DNA of 64,000 nt, from assembly GCA_040429635.1 (NCBI GenBank), contig CP158972.1:3041001-3105000 (forward strand). Direction: 5' to 3'. Below, piece by piece: positions 8,824 to 17,712 of the stretch (the stretch's first letter is position 1; each line of letters begins with the position of its first letter). The stretch is from Tamlana crocina (GTDB taxonomy: Bacteria; Bacteroidota; Bacteroidia; Flavobacteriales; Flavobacteriaceae). The translations under genes were made by a program, and so were the position numbers. Below the pieces are notes generated by a model. That model did not search any database, was not told the DNA's origin, and saw only the letters and a program-made list of their open reading frames with translations.

Positions 8824-10722
8824 CTAATTTCCCGTTTTTTGCAGCGTCCATCGCCGTCCCAATAGATCTGTACCGGAAATGTTACCATTGGGATCCATTT
8901 GAAGGCTTACACTTCCACTATCCGGAACAGTACCACTAAAGAGGGAAACCATAACATTATAAGACAATAATTTGTTGTACGGATTGTAGCCCCAAGTGCC
9001 ACTTATTTGCGAGAAACCATCAGCACTTTGTTGCGTTCCACTCAGGGCTCCCCCAACGTTGAAATAAAGATTTAAATAAGATATTTGCTGGCCGAATTGA
9101 TAAATATAAATATTCCAAGCCCCGGGCATATAAATATTGTTTTGCGGGGGCGGTGGGTTTTCCGGAGGTTGCGTATTTGAGTTTGTATTTTGATTGGGCG
9201 GATTATTAATATGCGTTGTGAAATTAGGTTCGACGGCGAGTTTTTTATTTTTGATTAACCCATAAATCTGTTCCGCCATTTTCCAAGTCTGTCCGGCTCC
9301 AAACCAGCTAAACACATAGAAATACATCATTTTATTAACCCCATCATAACTCCCAGAAACCCCCATGTAATTATAGGTATAACCGGGGTTGATGTCCTGC
9401 GGATAATAATCTAAAACATCAATATCTTTAATAGTAATTTTAACGTCGCCAACAAATTCAATTCGATCTGAAAACACTTCAATCACACCAGATTGCTCAG
9501 AATTATCCACCACTGCTTTCGCTTGGTTGATGTGTCGCATTTTCACATCCTTAAAAACCAATAGCTTTGTTGAACGCACAGAGGAATCTTCACCCAAAAC
9601 GTGTTGTTCCTGTTTTTGGGGTTCGGCAGACTTTTTATTCTCCGGCTTTACAATTAGTGGTTCTAATTTTTCCACCGTTACCCTAATGGTTTTAGAGCCT
9701 CCGCCGCTTTTATCCTTTACCCTAATGCTCCCGCGGTTCATCCCTGCTTTCGGTGTTAATTTGAGCTTTATATAGGTATCATGGGCTTCAATAGCTATCC
9801 AATCGCAGTCGCATGTGGCCTCCCAATCCAATTCTCCGCTGCCTTCATTAAAAACATCTATAATTTCATCGAGCAATTTTTCATTGGCTTTAACCGCTAA
9901 ATGGTCTATCCGTTGCTCCGATACGTTAAGCTTTGGTTTCCCACTGCCCAAATTCAGGGTTTTGTTTTCAACTTTTTCCGGTTTCAACGGACTTTGAACC
10001 AAAACTTTTCGTTTACACAGCGGAAGATCCCCCGAGGTATCGCCAAACTTCCGTTGCGGACGTTGTTTGGTTTCCTTGTAAATTCTTGGAAAAATATATT
10101 CGTAAACCTCATTAACGCTAACGTACCCATCTTGATTTTGGTCAATCCCTTCACTTAAAAGCGCTTCGTGGAGGTATTTTGTAAACGGACTTGGCCCATC
10201 GGGATTATCGGTATCGGTGGTCAATTCTTCGGAAGTTGAACTTGTAATCACAAAACGGCCTTCGCCTTGTAACGACTGGGGTAAATCGCCACCTTTAAAT
10301 CCGCCGCTGTGGCAGCAGTCGAATATTAAAATATGTTTTCTGGTTTGACAGGATTCCAAAAGCATGTTTAATGCATTATCAGAAATTGTTGTAGAAATCA
10401 GGGAATCTTTTTTTGAGTTTTTAGCGCACAAATACAGCCGGCTCATTCTGTCCTGTAATCCATGTCCGCTATAATAAAATAAGGATTGGTCGGTATATTT
10501 TAAGTTTTTGAAAAACTGCTCTAAGGTTGATAAAATTTCACCCGATGTGGCATTTAAAAGCGTTGTAATATTTTTTTCCTCAAACAAACCCTTTTCGGGA
10601 TTGCAAAGGGCTTCTTTTAAAATTTTTATGTCGTTTGCAGGCCCATTAAGCTTAGGTAATCCGTGGGGATCCTCTGGGAATTCATTGTTAGCAATGAGTA
10701 TCGCTTTATAGGTCGCATCCAT
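8824..10722 (-). CDS. Caspase-fold protease with BACON-like, PH-like and C-terminal beta domains
   Basis: 632-residue predicted cysteine protease. Residues 1-240 form a caspase (peptidase C14/metacaspase) domain: catalytic His87 in YYSGHG, catalytic Cys137 in DCCHSG (135-140), an EF-hand-like DQNQDGYVSVNE loop (194-205), and GDTSGDLPL closing the domain. Residues about 270-352 look like a BACON/Ig-type sandwich (FNEGSGELDW, then GSIRVKDKSGGGSKTIRVTV). Residues about 385-495 resemble a bacterial PH-like domain, followed by an Asn/Pro-rich linker (505-530) and a final beta-rich domain. There is no signal peptide, so it is probably cytoplasmic. It starts 1 nt after the stop of the EACC1-like gene, so the two are one operon. 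Caspase effectors with EACC1 partners are predicted conflict or programmed-death systems (family knowledge). The domain calls after residue 250 are mine from sequence patterns. Confidence 0.85.
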   Translation of the reverse strand: MDATYKAILIANNEFPEDPHGLPKLNGPANDIKILKEALCNPEKGLFEEKNITTLLNATSGEILSTLEQFFKNLKYTDQSLFYYSGHGLQDRMSRLYLCAKNSKKDSLISTTISDNALNMLLESCQTRKHILIFDCCHSGGFKGGDLPQSLQGEGRFVITSSTSEELTTDTDNPDGPSPFTKYLHEALLSEGIDQNQDGYVSVNEVYEYIFPRIYKETKQRPQRKFGDTSGDLPLCKRKVLVQSPLKPEKVENKTLNLGSGKPKLNVSEQRIDHLAVKANEKLLDEIIDVFNEGSGELDWEATCDCDWIAIEAHDTYIKLKLTPKAGMNRGSIRVKDKSGGGSKTIRVTVEKLEPLIVKPENKKSAEPQKQEQHVLGEDSSVRSTKLLVFKDVKMRHINQAKAVVDNSEQSGVIEVFSDRIEFVGDVKITIKDIDVLDYYPQDINPGYTYNYMGVSGSYDGVNKMMYFYVFSWFGAGQTWKMAEQIYGLIKNKKLAVEPNFTTHINNPPNQNTNSNTQPPENPPPPQNNIYMPGAWNIYIYQFGQQISYLNLYFNVGGALSGTQQSADGFSQISGTWGYNPYNKLLSYNVMVSLFSGTVPDSGSVSLQMDPNGNISGTDLLGRRWTLQKTGN

Positions 10723-10723
10723 A

Positions 10724-11098
10724 TCATGATGTTTTATCTATAGCCTTCTGGAGAAATTGCTTTAAGGTATTTTTATCGATACCATTAGCATCGGCGGTAA
10801 TCGACACCGTCTTTCCGTCAATATTTGCAGACAATTCGATTTTTGTGGAACGATCTCTAGCCAGCCAAGCTTTAATAATATCAACTATACCGGTGACTAC
10901 TGCCGGCCCGATGGTAACTATTAAGGTTTCTAGCCCACCTTTCATACCTTCCACGGGGTCTATTCTTTTCTCCACCTTTGTTGCCCGGCCCTGCAAATCG
11001 CTAACCAACAAGTTTTTTTGTTGTGCCCATCTAGGGTCATTTTTATCAAAAAAATCGGAAGTTGGATTAAAAATCACTTCTACCTGCTTATTTTCCAT
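10724..11098 (-). CDS. Effector-associated constant component (EACC1)-like protein
   Basis: 124 residues. The pattern fits the EACC1 family: a short polar N-terminus with a DLQG turn, a GLETLIVTIGPAVVTGIVDII hydrophobic helix near residue 60, the conserved AWLARDRSTKIELSA strand, then GKTVSITADA and a C-terminal helix. EACC1 proteins were described computationally as the invariant partner beside variable effectors (caspase, trypsin or others) in bacterial conflict systems. Here the effector is the caspase gene directly downstream (1-nt gap). The hydrophobic stretch may be a membrane or packing helix. Its own -7 box lies at 11123-11130. Assignment is from memory of the family pattern. Confidence 0.72.
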   Translation of the reverse strand: MENKQVEVIFNPTSDFFDKNDPRWAQQKNLLVSDLQGRATKVEKRIDPVEGMKGGLETLIVTIGPAVVTGIVDIIKAWLARDRSTKIELSANIDGKTVSITADANGIDKNTLKQFLQKAIDKTS

Positions 11099-11122
11099 AA
11101 TTGCTGTATTTAGGCTCTATTC

Positions 11123-11130
11123 CAAAATTA
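11123..11130 (-). promoter_or_regulatory. -7 box of the EACC1-caspase operon
   Basis: TAATTTTG on the reverse strand, an exact TAnnTTTG, ending 24 nt before the ATG at 11098. No clear TTTG -33 box is visible at the expected distance, so the promoter may be weak or depend on an activator. Confidence 0.45.
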
Positions 11131-11207
11131 CAGAAATTATTTAGATCTTCGGTTTTATATTCTTGTTTTTTTTTTAGCATACCCTTATGTTTTTCAATAA
11201 GTTAAAC

Positions 11208-11819
11208 CTACTTGCATTCGTTCACAAACACAAACAAAAAACCGCTGTTAAACCGAATGGCTACGTGGTTTGCAATAGCACGGTTACGCTCACCAATTTT
11301 TTCTCCAAAAATTAGGGTTGAGTTGGTTAAGGGGTATTTTAATCCCTGAGTGGTAATGCCTTTAGCTTCGGGAAACGGAATTAAGGACACGGTTTTACCC
11401 ATACTGTTTTTTATTTCGGTGGTGTTTTCGGCTAAAAAGTAATAGCCGTAATTATCAAAAAAAATAAGGTTCAAATCATTTCGCCAAACCATAGCGATGT
11501 GCAGGTTGCTTAAAAAGTGATCCTGCTCCTTCCCGCTGGCACCATACACATGGATGCTTTTATACCCTCTTTCAAAAAGAATCTTCAAAATCTTTTCAAA
11601 ATCTGTATAATTTTGGTCTGGGGTTTCAATCACCTCAATGCTTTTTGGAAGCTCTTCCAACGAATCGAAATCTCCGCTTATAAAATCGGGAACAACTGCC
11701 TTTTCCATTAAAAACCGATAAGCCCCATCGGTAGCGCACACCAAATCGTAGCTTGACAAATCGGGAAGCGTTTCGGGGCGTTCGCCATCAATTAAAAGAA
11801 ATACCTTAGTTTGGTTCAT
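11208..11819 (-). CDS. thiN: Thiamine diphosphokinase
   Basis: Transfers pyrophosphate from ATP to thiamine, giving the active cofactor thiamine diphosphate; cytosolic. At 203 residues it has family length. Typical motifs are CATDGAYRFL (about 29-38), PDFISGDFDSL (44-54), and DQNYTDFEKIL (68-78), in which the Asp residues bind metal and substrate. HVYGASGKEQDHFLSNL follows, where many homologs have TGGRxDH. The C-terminal half is the thiamin-binding beta domain. No TPP riboswitch is visible upstream. It is separated from the EACC1 operon by 109 bp. Confidence 0.88.
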   Translation of the reverse strand: MNQTKVFLLIDGERPETLPDLSSYDLVCATDGAYRFLMEKAVVPDFISGDFDSLEELPKSIEVIETPDQNYTDFEKILKILFERGYKSIHVYGASGKEQDHFLSNLHIAMVWRNDLNLIFFDNYGYYFLAENTTEIKNSMGKTVSLIPFPEAKGITTQGLKYPLTNSTLIFGEKIGERNRAIANHVAIRFNSGFLFVFVNECK

Positions 11820-11830
11820 TATGCTAAAAT

Positions 11831-11862
11831 AAAAAATCCCAAGCTAAAAAGCTCGGGATTTA
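11831..11862 (-). terminator. Rho-independent terminator of the 11882-12724 gene
   Basis: On the reverse strand AAATCCCGAGCTTTTTAGCT followed by TGGGATTTTTTATTTT. A 10-11 bp stem and T-run lie directly after the lipoprotein gene and just before thiN. Confidence 0.85.
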
Positions 11863-11881
11863 GTTTTAAACCTTTTTCTCG

Positions 11882-12724
11882 CTAATTTGAATGTTCTACA
11901 AACACCTTGGCCCCTTCGTGTTTTATAATACAACCATCTTCAGAAATAGTTGTAATCTTTCCATAAATACTGGATTCAAAACCCGAAGTAAACTTATGCT
12001 CGATTACTTCAATTTCCATACTTATATCTAAGGAAGTTCCTGCCGGGATGTTAACCGGTGGAGCGGGAAAAGTAACAGCTTTTGAGCCTTCAGTGGAAAC
12101 ATAAGTAAAGTGCGCATATTCAACAGAAAATGTTGCCCCGGCAGTAACCGTAAAAACTGTTGTTACAATTTTGCCCGAATCATGAGGCACTCCGGTTAAT
12201 ATTTCATTCTTGGTCACACTAAAATTTTGAGTGCTTGGCACGAAAAAATAGTGAACGGATTGATTGTCAACTTCATTCGATTCATCAACTGTATTGAGCG
12301 TATCAATGGTGATGGTCTCCTTATACATGCCACATCCCAACGGGCCAATTGGACCAAAGGAAATGGAATCTTGTGCCGAACTTGCCAGTTGTGGCCCACT
12401 AATGGTTTCTTCATAAATAGTTGTGTTGGGTATGGTATCGAAACCATAATTGCCAACAATAGCCTGAAACACCATAGGTTGAATTCTATCTCTAATCACA
12501 TAGGAAGCATTCACATCGGCATTACCATTATTCACTAAATTTCTTTGTACTATAAATGATTGCGGTGAAACAATATTTACCGAATCATTTATGCCCAATT
12601 GCTCAACCATGATTTTATCGAGTTGCGGACTATATGTTTTTTCGCCTAGCCCTACCAAATTGGGCTTACAGGAAAACAAATAAAAAAGAATAAAACACGA
12701 GAATAGAAGACAGAGATTTTTCAT
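11882..12724 (-). CDS. Lipoprotein with CARDB-like domain
   Basis: 280 residues. The signal sequence has a lipobox-like FYLFSC with Cys19, so it is predicted to be a lipid-anchored cell-envelope protein. Residues about 55-170 fit a CARDB (cell-adhesion related, Ig-like) domain: VNNGNADVNASYVIRDRI, then GPIGPLGCGMYKETITID and TVDESNEVDNQSVHYF, the last being the classic D-x-x-x-x-V-x-E-x-x-E-x-N-N calcium-loop-like pattern. A second sandwich follows (FTSGFESSIYGKITTISEDGC). Single gene closed by a strong terminator. The binding partner is unknown. Confidence 0.72.
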   Translation of the reverse strand: MKNLCLLFSCFILFYLFSCKPNLVGLGEKTYSPQLDKIMVEQLGINDSVNIVSPQSFIVQRNLVNNGNADVNASYVIRDRIQPMVFQAIVGNYGFDTIPNTTIYEETISGPQLASSAQDSISFGPIGPLGCGMYKETITIDTLNTVDESNEVDNQSVHYFFVPSTQNFSVTKNEILTGVPHDSGKIVTTVFTVTAGATFSVEYAHFTYVSTEGSKAVTFPAPPVNIPAGTSLDISMEIEVIEHKFTSGFESSIYGKITTISEDGCIIKHEGAKVFVEHSN

Positions 12725-12941
12725 GATGTTAAAGTTTTAATAGCGATAAAAACAACCCTAGCCTAAGTTGCTATTAAATTTAAGCATAAAAAACTAAAAA
12801 TCAAACAATTAAACCAATTACATTTCCGTTTTTCGCAAGCTCAATTCGTAAAAAATCTGCAAATCGATGAATAATAGAACGCTCAAAACCTAATTTTAGA
12901 AGATACAGATTTTAATTTTAGGGCGGAGCTCACTATAGGCG

Positions 12942-12975
12942 AAAAAAAATCCCGAGTCAAAAAGACTCAGGATTT
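12942..12975 (-). terminator. Rho-independent terminator after ferredoxin
   Basis: On the reverse strand AAATCCTGAGTC, TTTTT, GACTCGGGATTTTTTTT: an 11-12 bp stem with one mismatch and a T-run, 30 nt past the stop of the ferredoxin gene. Confidence 0.85.
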
Positions 12976-13005
12976 AATTTTGTATCACTAATTATAAATT
13001 TTCGA

Positions 13006-13359
13006 CTATCCGTCTGGGTGCATAAACTTTTGCTTGGCCAAAAGTTCTTCTTCTGTTTCCTCATTATCCTCATCAGGCACACAACAATCTACCGGACATA
13101 CGGCAGCACATTGTGGCTCATCATGGAAACCTTTACATTCGGTACACTTATCGGGCACGATGTAGTAAATCTCGTCACTAATTGGCTCTTGAGCCTCATC
13201 GGCATCCACTTCGGTACCGTTGGTCAATACCACGCTGCCTTCTAAGCTTGTTCCGTCTTTGTAGCGCCAATCGTCAGCGCCTTCATATATTGCTGTGTTT
13301 GGGCACTCGGGTTCGCAAGCACCACAATTTATACATTCGTCTGTTATAATAATTGCCAT
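13006..13359 (-). CDS. 2[4Fe-4S] ferredoxin
   Basis: 117-residue electron carrier with two cluster-binding sites. [12 protein letters not shown] starts at residue 9 and [22 protein letters not shown] lies around residues 73-94. The 45 residues between the sites form the acidic insert of Alvin-type (bacterial, aerobic) ferredoxins. The acidic C-terminus is typical. Divergent from the acyl-CoA reductase gene with interleaved promoters; this pairing recurs in Flavobacteriia, so the ferredoxin could be a redox partner of that region (inference). Confidence 0.92.
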   Translation of the reverse strand: MAIIITDECINCGACEPECPNTAIYEGADDWRYKDGTSLEGSVVLTNGTEVDADEAQEPISDEIYYIVPDKCTECKGFHDEPQCAAVCPVDCCVPDEDNEETEEELLAKQKFMHPDG

Positions 13360-13375
13360 AGCGTTTTTTTCTTTC

Positions 13376-13397
13376 TAACTTTGCAGTCGCAAAAATA
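13376..13397. promoter_or_regulatory. Interleaved divergent -7 boxes
   Basis: TAACTTTG at 13376-13383 on the + strand faces acyl-CoA reductase, and TATTTTTG on the - strand (13397-13390) faces ferredoxin. Both are exact TAnnTTTG. With starts 5-7 nt past each box the two transcripts would overlap by a few nucleotides at their 5' ends, so one polymerase should exclude the other. Confidence 0.6.
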
Positions 13398-13428
13398 AAG
13401 CCAAAACCATTCATAACCAAATTTAAGG

Positions 13429-14490
13429 ATGCAATTACAGGAAAGAATTACCGCATTTGTAAAATTAGGAGATTTTTTAAGGCAATTTTCTACCCATATC
13501 ATCGAAAAAAATAATGATGTGGAACACAACGACATTTTTTTCGACGGCTTTAAGCACCAACTGAAACTAGCCGAAGAACACAACGGCTGGTTTACTCCAG
13601 AAAATATGCGATTCGCCATTAACGGATGGGCCGAATCCCTAACCGAAAAAAACTTAACTAACTGGTTAAAACTTTATGATTTTGGTAAGGTTGAACCCAA
13701 AACCATAGCCATCATCATGGCTGGAAATATCCCCCTGGTGGGCTTTCATGATTTTTTGTCAGTTTTAATTAGTGGACACAAGGTTTTGGTAAAACAATCT
13801 TCCAACGACAAACATTTATTGCCTTTTTTGGCTAAGTATTTGGAATTTGTCGATCCACAATTCAAAGGAAAAATAAATTTCACCGAAAATAGAGTTGAAA
13901 ATTTCGATGCCGTAATTGCCACCGGAAGTAACAACACCGCCCGGTATTTTGAATATTATTTCAAGGGCAAGCCGTCCATTATTCGAAATAACCGAAATTC
14001 AGTAGCTGTTTTAACAGGAAATGAAACTTCCGAAGACCTAAAAAACCTTTCCGAAGACATTTTTAGATACTACGGTTTAGGCTGCCGAAACGTTTCAAAA
14101 CTATTTGTGCCCAAAGGTTACAAATTCGATGCCTTTTTCGAATCTATTTACCATTGGCACCCCATTGTTGAAAAAGCCAAATATGCCAATAATTACGACT
14201 ACAACAAAGCGGTGTATTTAATGAGCGAATTCGACATGCTTGAAAACGGCTTTTTTATGATCAAAGAAGACCAAAGCTACGCCTCGCCCATTGCCACTTT
14301 GTTTTACGAATATTACGACAATACCGAGCAATTGAAGGAAAAACTAAACCAAGACGAAAACCTAATTCAATGCATTGTTTCTAACGGGTTTACGGAAAAC
14401 GAAATTGCTTTTGGATCCACCCAAAAACCTAAACTTTGGGATTATGCGGATAGTGTCGATTCCGTTGAATTTTTATTATCAATTTCCTAA
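13429..14490 (+). CDS. Acyl-CoA reductase (LuxC-like)
   Basis: 353-residue member of the LuxC/aldehyde-dehydrogenase-like family that reduces acyl-CoA to aldehyde with NADPH. Visible are IIMAGNIPLVGFHDFL (95-110), the nucleotide-binding ATGSNNTARYF region (164-174), and the catalytic Cys219 in YGLGCRNVS. The C-terminal segment follows the family. It is followed after 73 bp by serC, an order conserved in flavobacteria. The physiological substrate is unknown; no lux or wax genes lie nearby. Confidence 0.85.
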   Translation: MQLQERITAFVKLGDFLRQFSTHIIEKNNDVEHNDIFFDGFKHQLKLAEEHNGWFTPENMRFAINGWAESLTEKNLTNWLKLYDFGKVEPKTIAIIMAGNIPLVGFHDFLSVLISGHKVLVKQSSNDKHLLPFLAKYLEFVDPQFKGKINFTENRVENFDAVIATGSNNTARYFEYYFKGKPSIIRNNRNSVAVLTGNETSEDLKNLSEDIFRYYGLGCRNVSKLFVPKGYKFDAFFESIYHWHPIVEKAKYANNYDYNKAVYLMSEFDMLENGFFMIKEDQSYASPIATLFYEYYDNTEQLKEKLNQDENLIQCIVSNGFTENEIAFGSTQKPKLWDYADSVDSVEFLLSIS

Positions 14491-14563
14491 AAAAAATATT
14501 GATTTTATACTATATAATCCCTAATTAATTAGCAACTTTGCATCTCAATTTTTTATAACAAAC

Positions 14564-15628
14564 ATGAAAAAACATAACTTTAGCGCAGGACCAAGTATTT
14601 TACCACAGGAAGTATTGCTTAAAGCTTCTGAAGCGGTAGTTGATTATAACAATTCTGGTTTATCTTTAATTGAAATATCCCACAGAAGTAAAGATTTTGT
14701 GGATATTATGGAAAACGCCAGAGCTTTGGTTTTAGAGCTGCTAGGTTTAGAGGGCAAAGGCTACAAGGCTTTGTTTTTACAAGGTGGTGCCAGCACACAA
14801 TTTTTAATGGTGGCACTTAACCTTTTGGAAAAAAGAGCCGGTTATTTAAACTCTGGTTCTTGGGCAGCAAAAGCTATTAAGGAAGCTAAAATCTACGACG
14901 ATGTTTACGAAGTAGGTTCTTCTAAAGATGCCAACTACAACTACATCCCTAAAGGTTACGAAATCCCTGAAGATTACGATTATTTCCACTGTACCTCAAA
15001 CAACACCATTTTTGGTACGCAAATGAAGAGTTTCCCTAAAACCAACATCCCAATGGTTTGCGATATGAGTAGCGATATTTTCTCTCGTACTTTAGACTTT
15101 TCTCAATTCGGATTGATCTATGCCGGAGCTCAAAAAAATATGGGGCCAGCAGGAACAACTTTAGTAGTGGTTAAAGAAGATATTTTAGGAAAAGTATCCC
15201 GTAAAATCCCATCGATGATGGATTACCAAGTGCACATCGACAAAGGCAGTATGTTCAATACACCTCCTGTTTTCCCAATCTATACTTCAATGTTAACGCT
15301 AGAGTGGTTGAAAAACAAAGGCGGTATTGCAGCTATCGAAAAAGAAAACGAAAAGAAAGCTAGCTTGATGTATTCTGAAATCGATTTGAACCCACTATTT
15401 AAAGGGTTTGCTGTTAAGGAAGACCGTTCTTTTATGAACGCAACCTTCAACCTGACTAACGATAATTTAAAAGACACTTTTGAAACCATGCTTAAAGAAG
15501 CTGGAATTAGCGGTGTCAACGGTCACAGAAGTGTTGGTGGTTACCGCGCCTCTATGTACAACGCCATGCCTATCGAGAGCGTAAAAGTTTTGGTTGAGGT
15601 GATGAGCGAATTGGAAAGCAAAGCATAA
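14564..15628 (+). CDS. serC: Phosphoserine aminotransferase
   Basis: PLP enzyme converting 3-phosphohydroxypyruvate and glutamate into phosphoserine, the second step of serine synthesis; it may also act in vitamin B6 synthesis. 354 residues. The N-terminus has the family NFSAGPSILPQEVL, LQGGASTQF (72-80) contacts the phosphate, and the Schiff-base lysine is Lys191 in YAGAQKNMGPAG. HRSVGGYRASMYNAMP near the C-terminus is diagnostic. serA follows on the same strand, separated by a palindromic repeat. Confidence 0.96.
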   Translation: MKKHNFSAGPSILPQEVLLKASEAVVDYNNSGLSLIEISHRSKDFVDIMENARALVLELLGLEGKGYKALFLQGGASTQFLMVALNLLEKRAGYLNSGSWAAKAIKEAKIYDDVYEVGSSKDANYNYIPKGYEIPEDYDYFHCTSNNTIFGTQMKSFPKTNIPMVCDMSSDIFSRTLDFSQFGLIYAGAQKNMGPAGTTLVVVKEDILGKVSRKIPSMMDYQVHIDKGSMFNTPPVFPIYTSMLTLEWLKNKGGIAAIEKENEKKASLMYSEIDLNPLFKGFAVKEDRSFMNATFNLTNDNLKDTFETMLKEAGISGVNGHRSVGGYRASMYNAMPIESVKVLVEVMSELESKA

Positions 15629-15684
15629 ACTAGTTTGCAGTAATCAATTGCCGTGTGCAGTGTTTACTCAAATTTAAACAATAC

Positions 15685-15750
15685 CGTCATTCCGAACGAA
15701 GTGAAGGAATCTCTTAAAAAAGATTACGATGCTAACTTCCTCGTAATGAC
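15685..15750. repeat. Bipartite CGTCATT/AATGAC repeat
   Basis: Starts CGTCATTCCGAACGAAGTGA and ends CGTAATGAC, with outer arms that are inverted. It is one of five related elements in the window (also 34437, 36050, 37325 and 42008), all between genes. Confidence 0.7.
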
Positions 15751-15772
15751 AAATTAAAAAGAAAAATTAAAA

Positions 15773-16723
15773 ATGAAAGTATTAGCAAACGACGGTATTT
15801 CTCAAAGTGGTATAAAAGCCCTTGAAAAAGGAGGATACGAAGTAATCACAACAACCGTAGCTCAAGAACAATTAGCCAACTACATCAACGAAAAAGACAT
15901 CGCTGTTCTATTGGTTCGTAGCGCAACTACCGTTCGAAAAGATTTAATTGACGCTTGCCCGGGCCTAAAAATTATTGGCCGCGGTGGTGTTGGTATGGAC
16001 AATATTGATGTAGAATATGCTCGTGAAAAAGGCTTGCACGTTATCAATACACCTGCAGCTTCTTCGCACTCTGTAGCCGAATTGGTTTTCGGTCATTTTT
16101 ACGGATTGGCGCGTTTTCTTCACAATGCCAACCGAGAAATGCCTCTTGAAGGAGACAGCAACTTTAAAGGTTTAAAGAAAGCTTACGCCAAAGGCACCGA
16201 ACTTAAAGGGAAAACTTTAGGTGTTTTAGGTTTTGGCCGTATCGGTCAAGCTACCGCAAAAGTAGCTTTGGGCGCTGGAATGAAAGTAGTGGCTTTCGAT
16301 CCGTTTTTGGAAAAAGCCAATTTGGAATTGGAATTTTTCGACGGACAAAAAGTAAACTTCGAAATCAACACCATTTCAAAAGAAGACGTTTTAAAACAAG
16401 CCGATTTCTTAACATTACACGTACCTGCACAAAAAGATTACGTTATCGATGAAGCCGAGTTCAACATGATGAAAGACGGTGTTATCATTGCCAACGCAGC
16501 ACGTGGTGGTGTAGTAAACGAAGTGGCTTTGGTTAAAGCGATTGAAAGCGGAAAAGTAGCCAGAGCTGCTCTAGATGTTTTTGAAAAAGAGCCAAAACCA
16601 GAAATGCAATTGTTAATGAACCCTGCACTATCGTTAACACCTCACACCGGTGCAGCCACTAACGAAGCACAAGACAGAATTGGTGAAGAATTGGCTACGC
16701 AAATCATCAGTATTCTCGGGTAA
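15773..16723 (+). CDS. serA: D-3-phosphoglycerate dehydrogenase, short form
   Basis: NAD-dependent first enzyme of serine synthesis. 316 residues, without the C-terminal ACT domain, so it probably lacks serine feedback control through that domain. The Rossmann motif is VLGFGRIGQATAK (about 145-157), VGMDNIDVEYA lies upstream, and the catalytic His is in LTPHTGAAT near residue 290. Lies 145 bp after serC, with a repeat between them. The D-2-hydroxyacid dehydrogenase family includes other activities, but the serC partner supports SerA. Confidence 0.9.
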   Translation: MKVLANDGISQSGIKALEKGGYEVITTTVAQEQLANYINEKDIAVLLVRSATTVRKDLIDACPGLKIIGRGGVGMDNIDVEYAREKGLHVINTPAASSHSVAELVFGHFYGLARFLHNANREMPLEGDSNFKGLKKAYAKGTELKGKTLGVLGFGRIGQATAKVALGAGMKVVAFDPFLEKANLELEFFDGQKVNFEINTISKEDVLKQADFLTLHVPAQKDYVIDEAEFNMMKDGVIIANAARGGVVNEVALVKAIESGKVARAALDVFEKEPKPEMQLLMNPALSLTPHTGAATNEAQDRIGEELATQIISILG

Positions 16724-16778
16724 TTTCCAAAATAATTGAAATTGGCCAACATTCCATGTGACCAAAACGTTATAAATG

Positions 16779-16809
16779 AGTCCTAACTACAACGGTTAGG
16801 ACTTTTTTT
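16779..16809 (+). terminator. Rho-independent terminator after serA
   Basis: AGTCCTAAC, TACAACG, GTTAGGACT followed by TTTTTTG: a perfect 9-bp stem and T-run about 55 nt past the serA stop. Confidence 0.88.
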
Positions 16810-16851
16810 GTACCTTACCTTTTACTTTTAATCTTACAAAAAATAAATATC

Positions 16852-17493
16852 ATGTCCGGAATTTTAGACCTTTTAAACAGTGATTTAGGAAAAACAATTA
16901 TTAGCGGCGTATCGGGTTCAACGGGAACCGATGAAACCAGAACGAGCAGCGTGCTTACCATGGCATTACCCGTACTTATGAAAGCTATGGAACGAAATGC
17001 CTCAACACCGCAAGGTGCAGAAGGGTTAATGGGAGCCTTAATGAACAGTAAACATGACGGAAGTATTATTGAAAATATTGGTGGCCTATTTAGTGGTGGT
17101 GTTGATGATGCCGTAAAAAATGATGGCGACAAAATTTTAAGTCATGTTTTAGGAACAAAAAAACAAGGCGTAGAAAAAATAATCGGTGAAAAGTCGGGTG
17201 TTAGTGCCGGCGATGTGGGCAACATCCTAAAAGTGGCCGCTCCTATTTTAATGGGCGTTTTGGGAAAACAGGCCAGACAAAACAATGTGAGTACACCAAA
17301 TGATTTGGGAGGTTTGCTTGGAGGTTTGCTCGGAGGAAACTCAGCCAAAGAAGAGCAAAGCTTTTTGGAAAAAATACTCGATGCCGACGGCGATGGCAGC
17401 GTTGTTGACGATGTAGCCGGAATGGTTTTAGGAAGCGCAAAAAAGAAAGGCGGACTAGGAGGTCTATTAGGCGGCTTGTTTGGCGGAAAATAA
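16852..17493 (+). CDS. DUF937 domain protein
   Basis: 213 residues. It has the DUF937 layout: small helical repeats (NSDLGKTIISGVSG, then SVLTMALPVLMKAMERNAS), a Gly-rich stretch, and a C-terminal GGLGGLLGGLFGGK tail. A DADGDGSVVDDV segment near residue 180 resembles a calcium loop and recurs in the family. It has no signal peptide. The family has no firmly known function. It is a single gene bounded by terminators on both sides. Confidence 0.85.
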   Translation: MSGILDLLNSDLGKTIISGVSGSTGTDETRTSSVLTMALPVLMKAMERNASTPQGAEGLMGALMNSKHDGSIIENIGGLFSGGVDDAVKNDGDKILSHVLGTKKQGVEKIIGEKSGVSAGDVGNILKVAAPILMGVLGKQARQNNVSTPNDLGGLLGGLLGGNSAKEEQSFLEKILDADGDGSVVDDVAGMVLGSAKKKGGLGGLLGGLFGGK

Positions 17494-17521
17494 CAATCTT
17501 TTTTTAACACTTAAAGATTTG

Positions 17522-17555
17522 GCGTCGAGAACGGTATCGTTTTCGGCGCTTTTTT
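17522..17555 (+). terminator. Rho-independent terminator after DUF937
   Basis: GCGTCGAGAACG, GTAT, CGTTTTCGGCGC, TTTTTT: a 12-bp stem with two mismatches. Confidence 0.75.
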
Positions 17556-17712
17556 GTTAAAACCTCTTAAATCAGGCCACTCAAAAAATAGTTTTCGTAA
17601 ATTTAGAATATGCCAAATGGCGTTCCCTAATTAAAAGTAATGGTTTACTCATTGTGGTTTCGTAACTACTTCCCTTTGGCCTTAAATTTGAATAAACCAT
17701 TAAAATAAAACT

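Noticed and set aside
16852..17493. Gly-rich DUF937 protein as a possible surface adhesin or toxin
   Set aside because: No signal peptide and the pattern fits DUF937 over its whole length.
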